A program made the position numbers and the translations under genes. The notes under the pieces were generated by a model, which was not told the origin of the DNA, did no database searches, and saw nothing but the letters and a program-made list of their open reading frames with translations. From an uncultured Sulfurovum sp. (GTDB lineage: Bacteria; Campylobacterota; Campylobacteria; Campylobacterales; Sulfurovaceae), in the NCBI GenBank assembly GCA_902727915.1, contig CACVAU010000006.1, positions 1 to 50,077 of the forward strand: a stretch of 50,077 nt of DNA. The letters run 5' to 3'. This document shows positions 11,298 through 23,400 of the stretch, in pieces. Each line of letters begins with the position of its first letter. Positions within the stretch are counted from its first letter, which is position 1.

Positions 11298-14200
11298 AAA
11301 AATAATACATACCGTATTTGAGAAGCGTGTAATAGAAAATCCAGATAAGATTGCTGTGGTCTATGGGGAAAAAAGTATAAGTTATAAAGTGCTTAACGAA
11401 AAAGCAAATACGGTTGCACATAGTTTAGATAAAGATGAATATGTTGCTTTGTTTTTTCCCAATAGTATGGATTATGTTATTGCTATGTTAGGTGTTTTAA
11501 AAGCTGGTTCTTTTTTTGTTCCTATTGATGTTTTAGCACCTACGGATAGAATAGCTAAAATTACAAAAAAAGCTCATATAAAAAGGATTATTACCAATCT
11601 TCAAAACTTAGAAAAACTTCAAGAGATTGTGCAACTCTTAGTATTAGATGTAGAGATTATGGTGCTAGAAAATTTAGCAAAAAATAGTAGCAATGTCTCT
11701 TTACAATCTAAAGAAAATGATACGGCTTACTTAATGTTTACTTCAGGGTCAACAGGTGAACCTAAGGCGATTGTAGGGATGCAAAAATCTCTTAGTCATT
11801 TTATTCATTGGGAATGCAAAGAGTTTGCTATTGATGAAACATTTAAAATCGTACAACTAGCAGGAGTCACATTTGATGTAAGTTTAAGAGATATCTTCAC
11901 AGCACTTATTTCAGGGGCTACACTTCATATTCCTCTTTATAGAGATGATATATCTTATTTGGCTGGATGGATAAGTGAACAAAGCGTAAATCTTATTCAT
12001 ATTGTGCCTTCTCTTTTTAGACTTTTGGTGAAAGAATTTGAATTTCATAAGCATGATTTAAAAGCGTTAAAACATATATTATTAGCAGGTGAAGCATTGT
12101 ATGGGAATGATGTTTTAGATTTTTATCAAGCTTATCCTCATATAGAGCTTGTGAATCTCTATGGTCCGAGTGAAACAACCCTTGCTAAAATTTTTAATAG
12201 GATTAAAATAGAAGATGTAAAAGACCCAAATATGATTATTCCTTTAGGGAAACCTATTTCAAATACAGCCGTTTTAATTTTAAAAAACCAAAAACTTGTT
12301 CAGACTAAACAGATTGGAGAGATTTATATTAAAACTCCTTTTCGTTCTAAAGGTTATTTAGGAGACAAGGCATTAAGCAAAAAAGTTTTTATTCAAAACC
12401 CTTTAAATGAAGAAGAAGACATACTTTATAAAACAGGTGACATGGGAAGGTATCAAGAAGATGGTACGATTGAATTTATTGGTAGAACGGATAGACAAGT
12501 TAAAATTAATGGCATAAGAGTTGAGTTAGAGGAGATAGAACGTACAATTAAAAACTATGAAATGATTCAAGATGCGATGATAGTTTCTGAAGTTTCTTCT
12601 AAGAAAGAGCTTGTAATTATTTGTTACTTTATTGCTAAAAAGGGATTGATAGAAGATGAGGTTAGAGATTATTTACTAGAATGTATTCCGAGTTATATGG
12701 TTCCTAACTTTTTTGTTGAAATGGAAAAGTTTCCCCTTAATTTTCATGGTAAAATTGATAAAAGAGCATTGCCAAAACCAGAAGATTTAATTTATGTAGA
12801 TAGAGGCTTTATTGAACCTTTAGGTGATAGTGAAAAGGTACTTGCAAAAATTTTCTCAGAGGTTTTAAATGTCACTAAGATTAGTAGTGATATAAGCTTT
12901 ACAGATTTAGGTGGAAATTCACTAATGGCAATCTCTGTTACAGCTAAGATTAGTCAGCAATTGAATGTACAGATAAATATTAAAGATTTTTTTGAAAATC
13001 AAAATGTTCAGGCTTTAGCTAAGGTAATAGAAGCTGGAGTAAAACAAATTGTATCTATAGAAAAAATTGTACAAAAAGATAACTATCAAATTGCCAATTC
13101 TCAAAGACGGCTTTGGGTTTTAGATAAAATTCAAGAAAACTTTACAAGTTATAATATTTCAGGTGCCATTGAGTTTGATGGTATTTTAAATCAAAAAATA
13201 TTGAAAAAAAGTCTTGTTACATTGATTAATCGTCATGAAATATTAAGAACAAATTTTATAACAATCGAGAATGAACCAAGACAAATCATCAATGAAAAAT
13301 ATGCTAAAAATATTTTCGAAGAAGTTAGTGTAGATTTGGTAGATGAATATTTAGCAAAAGAAGCAAACAGTGTTTTTGATTTACAAAAAGATGCTCTCTT
13401 TTATAGTAAACTTATTAATCAAAATATATTATTTATTAATATACATCATATTATTAGTGATGGCTGGTCTATAGGGGTACTTATTGCTGAGTTGGGTAAA
13501 ATTTATACAGCTCTGTTAAATAATAAAGAACCTTCTTTAGTACCACTAGGCATACAATATAAAGATTATACTTATTGGCAAAATAGCTTATTAGAAGATC
13601 CAATTTTTTTAGATCAGCATCAACAGTATTGGTATGAACACCTTCAAAATCCTACGACTTTGAATTTTCCTTTAGATTTTTCTCGAACTGCAAATCAAAC
13701 ATTTAATGGTGATGTGCTTAAGTATGTATTAAATAAAAATTTAACAGATAAGATTAAAAATCTTAGTAAAGATGCCACATTGTTTATGACCCTTTTGACC
13801 ATAAGCAATATTTTGTTGTCAAAATATTCCAGTCAAGATGATATTATTGTTGGTTCACCTGTTGCCAATAGAGACCATGAGGATTTACGAAATCAAATAG
13901 GCTTTTATGTTAACACTTTAGCATTAAGAACGAAACTGAACCAAAGTGCTTCATTTGAAGAAACATTGAGGGATGTAAAAAACATTTGTTTAGAGGCATT
14001 TTCACATCAGCAATATCCTTTTGATAAACTTGTTGATGAATTGGAACTTGATAGAGATTTAAGTCAAAATCCACTCTTTAATATTATGATTATCTTACAA
14101 AATAATGAGATTGATGAGATTAAATTTGACACACTTAAAAGTACAGCTAAACCAATAAATACTAAAAGTTCAAAGCTTGATATTACTTTTAATTATATGG

Positions 14201-17200
14201 AGGTAGGTGAGACAATAGAGCTTAGCTTAGAATATAATACAGACCTCTTTAAAGCTTTGACCATAGAAAGATTATTTTTTAATTTAGAAACTTTAATAGA
14301 ATCAATTGAGCTAAGTAAAACCTTAGATACCTTAATGTTTGTTTCACATGATGAGCAAACATTGCTGAAAAGCTTTAATACAACAGAGAAGAAGTACCCT
14401 AAAAAGAAAACAATAATTGAAGTTTTTGAAAAAGTAGTGAAAAATAATAAAAAGAATGTTGCTCTTTATTGTGAAGATAGAATATTAACGTATCAAACTT
14501 TAAATAAAAAAGCGAATGTATTGGGTCGATATTTATATGATCAAAAAAAGATTCAAAGGGATACAATTGTTCCTATTATTTGTGAGCGAAGTGAGTGGAT
14601 GATAATTGCTCTTCTAGGAGTATTGAAATCTGGAGGAGCTTATTTACCTATTGATGCTTCTTATCCTAAAGCACGAATAGAATATATTTTGAAAAATTCA
14701 CAAGCTAAAATTTTACTTACTGATGCAATCAATAGAGAAAAAATGGACTATTATGGAGAGAGTCTTGGTATTGAAGTTATTGATATTAAAAGTACAATAA
14801 AAGCTAAAAATTTCAAAAGTGAAAAACAAAAAAATAAAAATTTAAAACACTTAAGAAATTCTTCTGATTTGGCATATATGATTTATACATCAGGAACAAC
14901 AGGAATGCCTAAAGGGACAATGATAGAAAACAGTGCTTTTGTTAACATGATACTCTATCAAATAGAAAGTTTTAATATTACAGAGGAAAATAGAGTAATA
15001 CAGTTTGCTTCTTTTTCTTTCGATGCTTCTGTATATGAGACATTTTTAGCCCTTTTAGCAGGTGCTTCTTATGTGCTTGTTAAAAAAGATGATTTACTTA
15101 ATAACTTTACAGAGATTAGTCAAAAATATTCTGTTAATACAGCTGTATTAAATCCAACATTTTTAGCAAATATTGAGGAATTAGATAACTTTAAAACAAT
15201 TATAACAGCAGGAGAGAAAGCAATTGTTCATGATGCTTTAAAGTATGCGAAAAAATGTGACTATATTAATGCTTATGGACCAACAGAAGTCTCTATTTGT
15301 AGTTCATTTTACAAGGTAAATCCAGACAAAAATTATCAAAGTATTCCCATAGGAAGACCCATAGCTAATATCCAAAATTTTATTTTAAATGAGGCACTTC
15401 AACAGTTACCTATTGGTGCTGTTGGAGAGATTTATTCAGCAGGTGTTGGCTTGGCTAGAGGATATTATAATCAAGCAAAGTTAAGTAGTGAAAAATTTAT
15501 AGAGCACCCAACTTTGGGAAGAATTTATAAAACAGGTGATATTGCTAAGTATAACCATGAAGGTAATCTTGAATATTTAGGTAGAGAAGATAATCAAGTT
15601 AAGATAAGAGGACATAGAGTAGAGTTAAGTGAAATTGATAATATTGTATTAAGTCATGGGCATGTTAAAGAAGCAGTGACGCTTCTCTTTGAAGGAGAAT
15701 TGGTTATTTATTTGGTTGGTGAAGAGATAGTTTTAGATAAATTTTTAAAAGAAAAACTTCCTGATTTTATGATTCCAAAATATATGGTTTGGTTAAAGGC
15801 ATTTCCTTTGACAGCAAATGGTAAAGTCGATACCAAGGCATTTAATGCACCGACTGTTGAAGTTGATCATAAAGTAGAACCACAAACGCCTTTAGAAATT
15901 GAACTTTGTCAAATATATGAAGATGTTTTAGGCGTGGAAGTTGGTATTGAAGATAGTTTTTTCCTCTTTGGAGGAGATTCAATTAAAGCCATTCAAATCT
16001 CATCAAGATTGATGTCTTTGGGTTATAAAATGGATATTAAAGATTTATTTAAATACCCAAAAATTAGAGAGATTATACCATTTATCGTTAAGCATCGTAG
16101 AGAAATATCTCAACAAGAAGTGAGAGGTGACATTGCATTAACACCTATTCAAAAATGGTTCTTTGATTTAGAAGTAGAAGATAAAAGTCATTTTAATCAA
16201 GATCTACTTTTAGAAGTAGATGGAAAAATAAAAAATAAAAAACTTACAAAGATAATTAAGAAACTTTTTGTTCATCATGATGTTTTACGTACGAGTTATC
16301 AAAATAATAAGCTATATAATCATGCCATTGAAGACATAGAAGTCAATTGTGCACATTATAAAATAATAGCTAAAGATGAGATTAAAGAGATTACGAGGTC
16401 ATTAGCAGAAAGTATTGAGTTAGAGAATGCACCATTAATTAAGTTTGCCATCATAGAAAGTGAGCATAAAAATTATTTTTATATGGTGGCACATCATTTA
16501 ATTATTGATGCTGTTTCTTGGCGAATTTTAGTAGAAGATTTAACAACCCTTTATCACAAACAAACACTTCCATTTAAAACAAACTCATTTAAAGCTTATG
16601 TCAATGCGTTAGAGAATGTATCCCAGAAAGCAGTAAATGATGAGTTTAAGTTTTGGGAAAGTAGAAATTTTGATTTTTTATTACCAACAGATTATGTTAT
16701 AGAGAAAAGAATAAATAAAAATTTACTCTCCCTGTCTTTTCAATTAGATAAAGCGATAACGCAAGACATTTTACACAATATAAATTTTGCCTACAATACA
16801 AATACACAAGATATTTTATTAATGGCTTTAAATTTAGCACTTTTTAAATCTTTTGGGTTGGAAAAATCCATTGTCGCGATGGAGTCTCATGGAAGAGAAG
16901 AAGGACTTTTAGATTTAAATTTAAGTAGAACAGTTGGTTGGTTTACAGCTCTTTATCCAGTGCTTATAGAGTATAGAAGTTTAGATTTATCATCTCAAAT
17001 AAAAATACAAAAAGAACATTTACGCGAAATACCAAATAATGGTATAGGATATGGTATTTCAAAATATCTACAGCATAATAACCTAAACTTTTCTAAAGAA
17101 ATTTTATTTAATTACCTTGGTCAATATGATGATGAGAATAAGTCTTTATTTACTTTATCTAAGGAGGAGACAACTCCTCTTTGGGGTGATGAGTTTATTT

Positions 17201-17466
17201 CTGAATTTAAACTTGATATTTCTGTTGTGATTATAAATCAGGAATTACAGTTTAAGGTTCAATATGAGGTGCATGAGTATGAGAAAAAGAGCATAGAAAG
17301 TTTTGTAGATAATTACAAGCATTCACTTTTAAAGATTGTAGAACATTGTAAAAGTAAAAGTAAGAGTGAATTAACACCTGATGATATTGATGATAAAACT
17401 TTTGATGTAAATTCTCTTAATGATTTTTTGTCTAATTTAGATGTTGGGGAGGCTTCAGATGGTTAA
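11290..17466 (+). CDS. NRPS, A-T-C-A-T-E
   Basis: 2058 aa, GTG start overlapping the asnB end. Domains by eye: A1 about 1-495 (TSGSTGEPK, YKTGD); T1 LGGNS (Ser544); C about 596-1020 with HHIISDGWS (His719); A2 about 1036-1515; T2 GGDSIKAI (Ser1564); E about 1612-2030 with HHLIIDAVSWRIL, ESHGREE and SRTVGWFT. A1 has an unusual A4 core (TFDVSLRD), and its code reads D-V-R-H-L-A-L-L-A-K, which I do not recognise. A2 reads D-A-Y-V-I-A-A-I-C-K, identical to A1 of the 2406-aa synthetase, so it is Phe-like, here epimerised to D. The N-terminal A probably works with the orphan C domain ending the 2406-aa protein. The E domain at the C-terminus followed by an N-terminal C domain in the next protein is a standard inter-protein E/C junction. 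In the E domain the usual HHxxxDG has Ala for Gly. Confidence 0.96.
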   Translation: MNKKIIHTVFEKRVIENPDKIAVVYGEKSISYKVLNEKANTVAHSLDKDEYVALFFPNSMDYVIAMLGVLKAGSFFVPIDVLAPTDRIAKITKKAHIKRIITNLQNLEKLQEIVQLLVLDVEIMVLENLAKNSSNVSLQSKENDTAYLMFTSGSTGEPKAIVGMQKSLSHFIHWECKEFAIDETFKIVQLAGVTFDVSLRDIFTALISGATLHIPLYRDDISYLAGWISEQSVNLIHIVPSLFRLLVKEFEFHKHDLKALKHILLAGEALYGNDVLDFYQAYPHIELVNLYGPSETTLAKIFNRIKIEDVKDPNMIIPLGKPISNTAVLILKNQKLVQTKQIGEIYIKTPFRSKGYLGDKALSKKVFIQNPLNEEEDILYKTGDMGRYQEDGTIEFIGRTDRQVKINGIRVELEEIERTIKNYEMIQDAMIVSEVSSKKELVIICYFIAKKGLIEDEVRDYLLECIPSYMVPNFFVEMEKFPLNFHGKIDKRALPKPEDLIYVDRGFIEPLGDSEKVLAKIFSEVLNVTKISSDISFTDLGGNSLMAISVTAKISQQLNVQINIKDFFENQNVQALAKVIEAGVKQIVSIEKIVQKDNYQIANSQRRLWVLDKIQENFTSYNISGAIEFDGILNQKILKKSLVTLINRHEILRTNFITIENEPRQIINEKYAKNIFEEVSVDLVDEYLAKEANSVFDLQKDALFYSKLINQNILFINIHHIISDGWSIGVLIAELGKIYTALLNNKEPSLVPLGIQYKDYTYWQNSLLEDPIFLDQHQQYWYEHLQNPTTLNFPLDFSRTANQTFNGDVLKYVLNKNLTDKIKNLSKDATLFMTLLTISNILLSKYSSQDDIIVGSPVANRDHEDLRNQIGFYVNTLALRTKLNQSASFEETLRDVKNICLEAFSHQQYPFDKLVDELELDRDLSQNPLFNIMIILQNNEIDEIKFDTLKSTAKPINTKSSKLDITFNYMEVGETIELSLEYNTDLFKALTIERLFFNLETLIESIELSKTLDTLMFVSHDEQTLLKSFNTTEKKYPKKKTIIEVFEKVVKNNKKNVALYCEDRILTYQTLNKKANVLGRYLYDQKKIQRDTIVPIICERSEWMIIALLGVLKSGGAYLPIDASYPKARIEYILKNSQAKILLTDAINREKMDYYGESLGIEVIDIKSTIKAKNFKSEKQKNKNLKHLRNSSDLAYMIYTSGTTGMPKGTMIENSAFVNMILYQIESFNITEENRVIQFASFSFDASVYETFLALLAGASYVLVKKDDLLNNFTEISQKYSVNTAVLNPTFLANIEELDNFKTIITAGEKAIVHDALKYAKKCDYINAYGPTEVSICSSFYKVNPDKNYQSIPIGRPIANIQNFILNEALQQLPIGAVGEIYSAGVGLARGYYNQAKLSSEKFIEHPTLGRIYKTGDIAKYNHEGNLEYLGREDNQVKIRGHRVELSEIDNIVLSHGHVKEAVTLLFEGELVIYLVGEEIVLDKFLKEKLPDFMIPKYMVWLKAFPLTANGKVDTKAFNAPTVEVDHKVEPQTPLEIELCQIYEDVLGVEVGIEDSFFLFGGDSIKAIQISSRLMSLGYKMDIKDLFKYPKIREIIPFIVKHRREISQQEVRGDIALTPIQKWFFDLEVEDKSHFNQDLLLEVDGKIKNKKLTKIIKKLFVHHDVLRTSYQNNKLYNHAIEDIEVNCAHYKIIAKDEIKEITRSLAESIELENAPLIKFAIIESEHKNYFYMVAHHLIIDAVSWRILVEDLTTLYHKQTLPFKTNSFKAYVNALENVSQKAVNDEFKFWESRNFDFLLPTDYVIEKRINKNLLSLSFQLDKAITQDILHNINFAYNTNTQDILLMALNLALFKSFGLEKSIVAMESHGREEGLLDLNLSRTVGWFTALYPVLIEYRSLDLSSQIKIQKEHLREIPNNGIGYGISKYLQHNNLNFSKEILFNYLGQYDDENKSLFTLSKEETTPLWGDEFISEFKLDISVVIINQELQFKVQYEVHEYEKKSIESFVDNYKHSLLKIVEHCKSKSKSELTPDDIDDKTFDVNSLNDFLSNLDVGEASDG

Positions 17467-20400
17467 AAATATATATGCGCTTACCCCTCTTCAAGAGGGA
17501 ATGTTATTTCATTCACTTAATAGAGAAGAGAATACCCCTTATTTTGAACAGATGATTTTTGAAATAGAAGGTCGCTTTAATCAAAAGATTTTTGAACAAA
17601 GTTGGAATGTCATTGTCGAAAGACATGATACATTTAGAACAATTTTTGTCCATAAAAATACTCAAGATCCTAAACAAGTTGTACTTAAAGAAGGTAAAGT
17701 AGAGTTTTTTTATGACGATCTTTCTTTTGATTCAAAGTCAGAAGATAGGCTTAATGATTTTATTAAAAAAGATAAAGATAGATATTTTAATCTTGCTAAA
17801 AAAACGCCTTTAAGAGTTAATGTTTTTAAATTAACTAATAATCTTTATAAAGTTATTTTAGATTTCCATCATATTTTAATGGATGGATGGTCAGGAGGTA
17901 TTGTTTTTGAGGAACTTTTTTCGATTTACAATGATATTCAACATAATAGAAAGCCTCAATTAAGTGCCGTTAAGCCTTATAATCTTTATATTCAATGGCT
18001 TAATGAACAAAACAAAGTAGAAACAAAAGAGTTTTGGAATAAGTATTTATTAGGCTATGAAAAAGAAGCAATTATTCCAAAAACATCTCAGGTATCAGGA
18101 TACAAACTTGCCAAAAGTATTTTAAGTATAGATCAGGAGATGAGTAAGAAAGTAAATCACTTAGTACAAGAGCATGGATTAACATTAAACACATTTATGC
18201 AAACAGTTTGGGGATTGTTATTAGCTCAGATGAATAAGAGAAGAGATGTTGTGTTTGCTGCTACAGTATCTGGTCGAGTTGATGAAATTGATGGTATAGA
18301 AAGAATGGTGGGACTTTTTATTAATGCTATACCAATACGAATAAAATTTTCTTCAGACAATACTTTTTTAGAACTTTTAAAAAAAGTAATGGATGAATCT
18401 TTAGAGGCTCAAAAACATCATTATTATTCTTTAGCAGAAATTCAAAATGCTACACCTCTTAAAGATGGGCTTATTCAACAACTTATGGTTTTTGAAAATT
18501 ATCCGAGTTCCAATGTTCATAATAGTGATATTGGATTTGATGTGAAAAATTTAGATGTTTTTAACCAAACGAATTATGATTTTGATATTACCATTATGCC
18601 CCATGAGACCATAGATGTTATTTTCAAATATAATACTTTAGTTTATAATGAAGAACTTATTTCCTCTATAAACAATATTTTTATAACAACAATTAAAGAG
18701 ATAGTTGACTCACCAAATAAGAAAATAGCGATTGAAACAAAGAGTAAAGATGTTTTTATCTCTTCTACTTTTACAGCTGAACCTATTGAACAGAGTTTAG
18801 CCCTTTGGAGTAAAAAATTTGGTTTAGAGTTAGATATCTCTTTTAGTGGCTACAATCAGGTTTTACAAAATTTAATTGATCAAGACTCTCTTTTATATAG
18901 AGACAAGGGTTTAAATCTTTTATTAATTCGCTTTGAAGATGTTTTAAGATTTTTACATTTGGAAACACTGGAAGAACAAATTAAGGAAGTGGATAAATAT
19001 CATGATGATATTTGTGCCTTATTGGAGAACAATATTTTTAAAATACCTACTTTTATACTTATTTTTAAGCCTAAAAGTAATGATTTAGATGCGTATTTAT
19101 TAAGTTTATATGAAAAATTTTATCTAAAAATAAACAATTTAGCAAATGTGTATCCTCTTGACTTAAAAGATTTAAAAGAGCTTTATCAGATAGAAAAAAG
19201 TTTTGATAGACAACAAGATAAAGTTGGGCATATTCCTTTTACAGATGATTATTTTTCAGCCTTGGGGACTTATGTGAGTCGTCAGATATATTCATTTTAT
19301 TATCCTCACTTTAAAGTTATTGCGCTGGATTGTGATAACACAATTTGGGGTGGTGTTGTGGGAGAAGATGGTGCTTTAGGGGTAAAAATTACTGGAGGAT
19401 TTTTAGCACTTCAAAAGTTTATTTTAAAAAAACAAGAAGAGGGATTCTTAATTGTTTTAAACAGTAAAAACAATGCAAATGATGTTTGGGAAGTATTTGA
19501 AAAAAATCCAAAAATGCTTCTAAAGAAAGAGCATATAGTTAATTTTAAAATTAATTGGCAAACTAAGTCACAAAATTTAAAAGAGATGGCAAAAGAATTG
19601 AATTTGGGCTTAAGTAGCTTTGTTTTTTTAGATGATAATCCTTTAGAAGTTTCAGAAGTAATTCAAAATGCACCAGAGGTTTTAGCCATTCCTTTACCAA
19701 AATCAGTTGAGAGTTTTGAGCTTTTTTTAGAGCATATCTGGGCATTTGATAAACTTAAAGTAACGCAAGAAGATAAGAATAGAACCAAAATGTATATTGC
19801 TGAAAATTATAGAACACAAACGAGTAAAAAGCTTTCTATGGATGATTTTTTAGCTTCTTTAGAACTCAAAATCTATATGAATAAAATGTTTAAATCACAA
19901 CTTTCAAGAACAGCACAGTTGACCAATAGAACCAATCAATTTAATACAAGTACAATACGAAGAACCAACAGTGAGATAGAAAGTCTTTTAAAGGATAAAA
20001 ATAATCTTTGTTGGACTATTAATGTTGAGGATAAGTTTGGAGATTATGGTCTTATTGGTGTTGTGATTTCTAAAATCGTAGATAAACGTTTAGTTATTGA
20101 TACATTTTTAATGAGTTGTCGTGTATTAGGAAGAGGTGTAGAACTTAGTATTTTATCAGGGCTTAAAAAGTATGCTCAAAGCAATAATTTAGAGACACTA
20201 GAAATACCATTTTACCCAACTGCTAAAAATCAACCAGCACTTGATTTTATTCATAATAATCATTTCAAACCTATTCAAGCTCAAAAAAAATTAGCCGATA
20301 GTCAATGCTATCAGCTTGAAATTAATGCTCTTTTGGATGAACCATCTTTTGTAGAGTTCTTGTTTGATAAAGATGAGTCTATTTTTGATAATGACCTAGT

Positions 20401-23400
20401 TGTTGAGAGGCGTACCGAAGTCGTGGTCGAAGAAGAGCATGGTTATCATGCTCAGAATGATTTTAAGTTTGATTTTTTAGAGAGTGTTAGTGAGACAAAT
20501 AGAGAAAAGTTATTACACTTGAATTTTTATGAACCCTTAAAGTTTCATAAAGCAATTGATACCCTTAAGTTATTACATAAATTAGAAAATCGAGTACTTA
20601 CAAGCAAGTTTATTCCAGCAAAAAGTGAATCTGAAATAAAGTTGGAAAGAATATATAAAGAGTTACTTTTACTCAAAAAAGTGGGCTTAAATGACTGCTT
20701 TTTTGCACTAGGGGGTCATAGCCTTACAGCCACAAGGTTATTGTCAAGGGTTTATCAATCTTTTAAAGTTGAGCTGAGTATGCAGGATATTTTTTCAAAT
20801 ACAACCATTAAGAAATTATTACTTATTATAGAAAAGAAAGACAAGAAGCTCTTGGATGACATTCCTGTGGCAAAAATAATGGATAATTATCCTTTATCTA
20901 ATGCTCAAAAACGTGTTTGGCTTGTTGATAAAATGGGTGGAGGAATCGCATATAATATGCCCATTGTATTGAATTTAAAAGGAGCATTAGACATTTTGAA
21001 GTTCAATTCAGTATTGAATAAAATTATTCAAAGACATGAAATATTGAGAACTAAGTTTATATTGCTTAATGAGGAACCAAGACAAGAGATTGTTAGTACA
21101 CTAGAGATTAGTTTAGAACTTATAGAGACAGATATTGAAAGTGCTAAAGAAGAGATAGAAGAAGATATTTATAAAGTATTTAACTTAGAGGAAGTACCTT
21201 TATTTAGAGTCAAACTTTATCGTGTTTCAGAAGATAATTATGTTTTTTATTTTAATACTCATCATATTATCAGTGATGGTTGGTCCCTTGGGGTTATTGC
21301 TGATGAAATCAATAGCTTTTATCATCATAAAGCTGTGTCAACGCTCAAAATCCAATACAAAGATTATAGTATTTGGCAAAATGAGATGCTAAATTCAACA
21401 GCCATGAAAGAGACGAGAAGATACTGGCAACATAAATTGCACAATAATCTTGAACCTTTAGAATTGCCATTAGATTTTTCAAGAAGTAAAACACAAACAT
21501 TTAATGGTGATACTTTGAAGATTGATTTAAGTAATTTTTTGGGAAAGTTAGAAGTGTTTAATCAAAAAGAGACAACGACACTTTTTATGTTTTTAACAGC
21601 TATCATTAAAATGGTTTTGGCAAAATATGCTGATAAAAATGATGTTGTGTTAGGGTTTCCTATCTCAGGACGGGATAAAGTATCCTTGGAAAATCAAATA
21701 GGTTTCTATGCTAATACTTTAGTGTTACGTGATGAAATTGACTTTGATAATGATTTTTATACACTTATTAAACAGATAAAAAAAACGCTCTTAGAAGCCT
21801 ATAAGCATCAAAATTATCCCTTTGAAAAGTTAGTGAATGAATTAAGTATTCCTAGAGACATGGCACGTTCTCCTTTATTTGATTATGTTATTACATTTAA
21901 CAATGAAGAGCATCATCTCGATTTAGGAGAAATAGAAGTTAGTAATTTTGATTTTGATTTTAAAATGGCTCAATTTGATATGAGTTTCAACTTTGCTACT
22001 TTTGATAATCAACTTACGTTAGGTTTAAACTATAACAGTGATTTATTTAAGTCTAGCACGATTGAAAGAATTTTAAAACATACTAAAACACTTATTCAAA
22101 ATGTCTTAATGAGACCAACTAAACCATTAAAGCATATGACATTGCTAGAAAGTAATATAGAAAAAGTTAGCACAGATCTTTTAATTAGCGATTCTATTAT
22201 TGATTTATTTGAAGTACAAGTTAAAGAGATGCCTACTAACAATGCAATTAATTTTTATAATAAAAATTTAAATTATAAAGAATTAGATGAGTTATCGAAT
22301 AGAGTGGCAAATTACTTAAAAGAAGTAGGAGCAATTCAAAGGGGAGAGGTTGTTTCATTTTTATTAGATCGTAGTGAATTAAGTGTTATTTCCTTATTGG
22401 CAATACTTAAAGTCGGTGCCACATTTTTACCATTGAGTACTACTTTACCAAAAGAGAGAATCAAGTATATTATTAAAGATTCTAAAAGTAAATTTAACCT
22501 TACAAAAGAGAATATTGGCACTGCCATGATGTATGAAAACAGTAAGCGATTAAAGATACCTAGAGACTTGAATTCATTAGCATATATTATCTATACTTCA
22601 GGTACAACAGGAAATCCTAAAGGAGTTACTGTAAGTGAAAAGTCACTTTTAAATCTTTGTCATTGGTATATTAAAGATTTTAGTATTAATGCTCAGACTA
22701 AAGCACTTTTGATGATACCAACATCTTTTGATGCTTCGATTAAAAATATTTTAGCACCTCTTTTTGTTGGGGGAACAGTAGTGATTTCTAAAGAGCAATT
22801 TGATGCATTTGACATTGAAAATATAATAGAGACTCAAAATGTTTCATTAGTGAATTGTGTTCCGAGCGCATTTAAAGCTATTTTAGATGTTGCTAAAGAT
22901 TATGAATCATTAAAATCAATTCAGCATTTAGCCTTTGGTGGAGAGAGCCTTGATATTGCTTCTTTTAGAGCATTTTATCTTAATTCAAATATCCAACTTT
23001 TTAATATTTATGGTCCTACAGAAGCTTGTGATATATCAGCTGTTTATGAAGTTCAAGAAGAAGATCTCTATAGAAAAAACATGCCTATTGGAAAAGCAAT
23101 TGAAAATGTACAGCTTTATGTCTTAGATAGATTTAATATGGTTACACCAATAGGTGTGAGAGGTGAATTGGTTATTGCTGGGCTAGGTCTTTCAGAAGGC
23201 TATATGAATAATTCTGTTTTAACAAATAAAAGTTTTGTAAATCATGATACATTAGGACGTATTTATAAAACGGGGGATGTGGCTAGACAACTAGAAAGTG
23301 CTGATATTGAATATATTGGTAGGGATGATGATCAAATTAAAATTAGAGGTAATCGCATTGAATTAAAAGAGATTGAATATAAAATTTTAGAAATTAAAGC

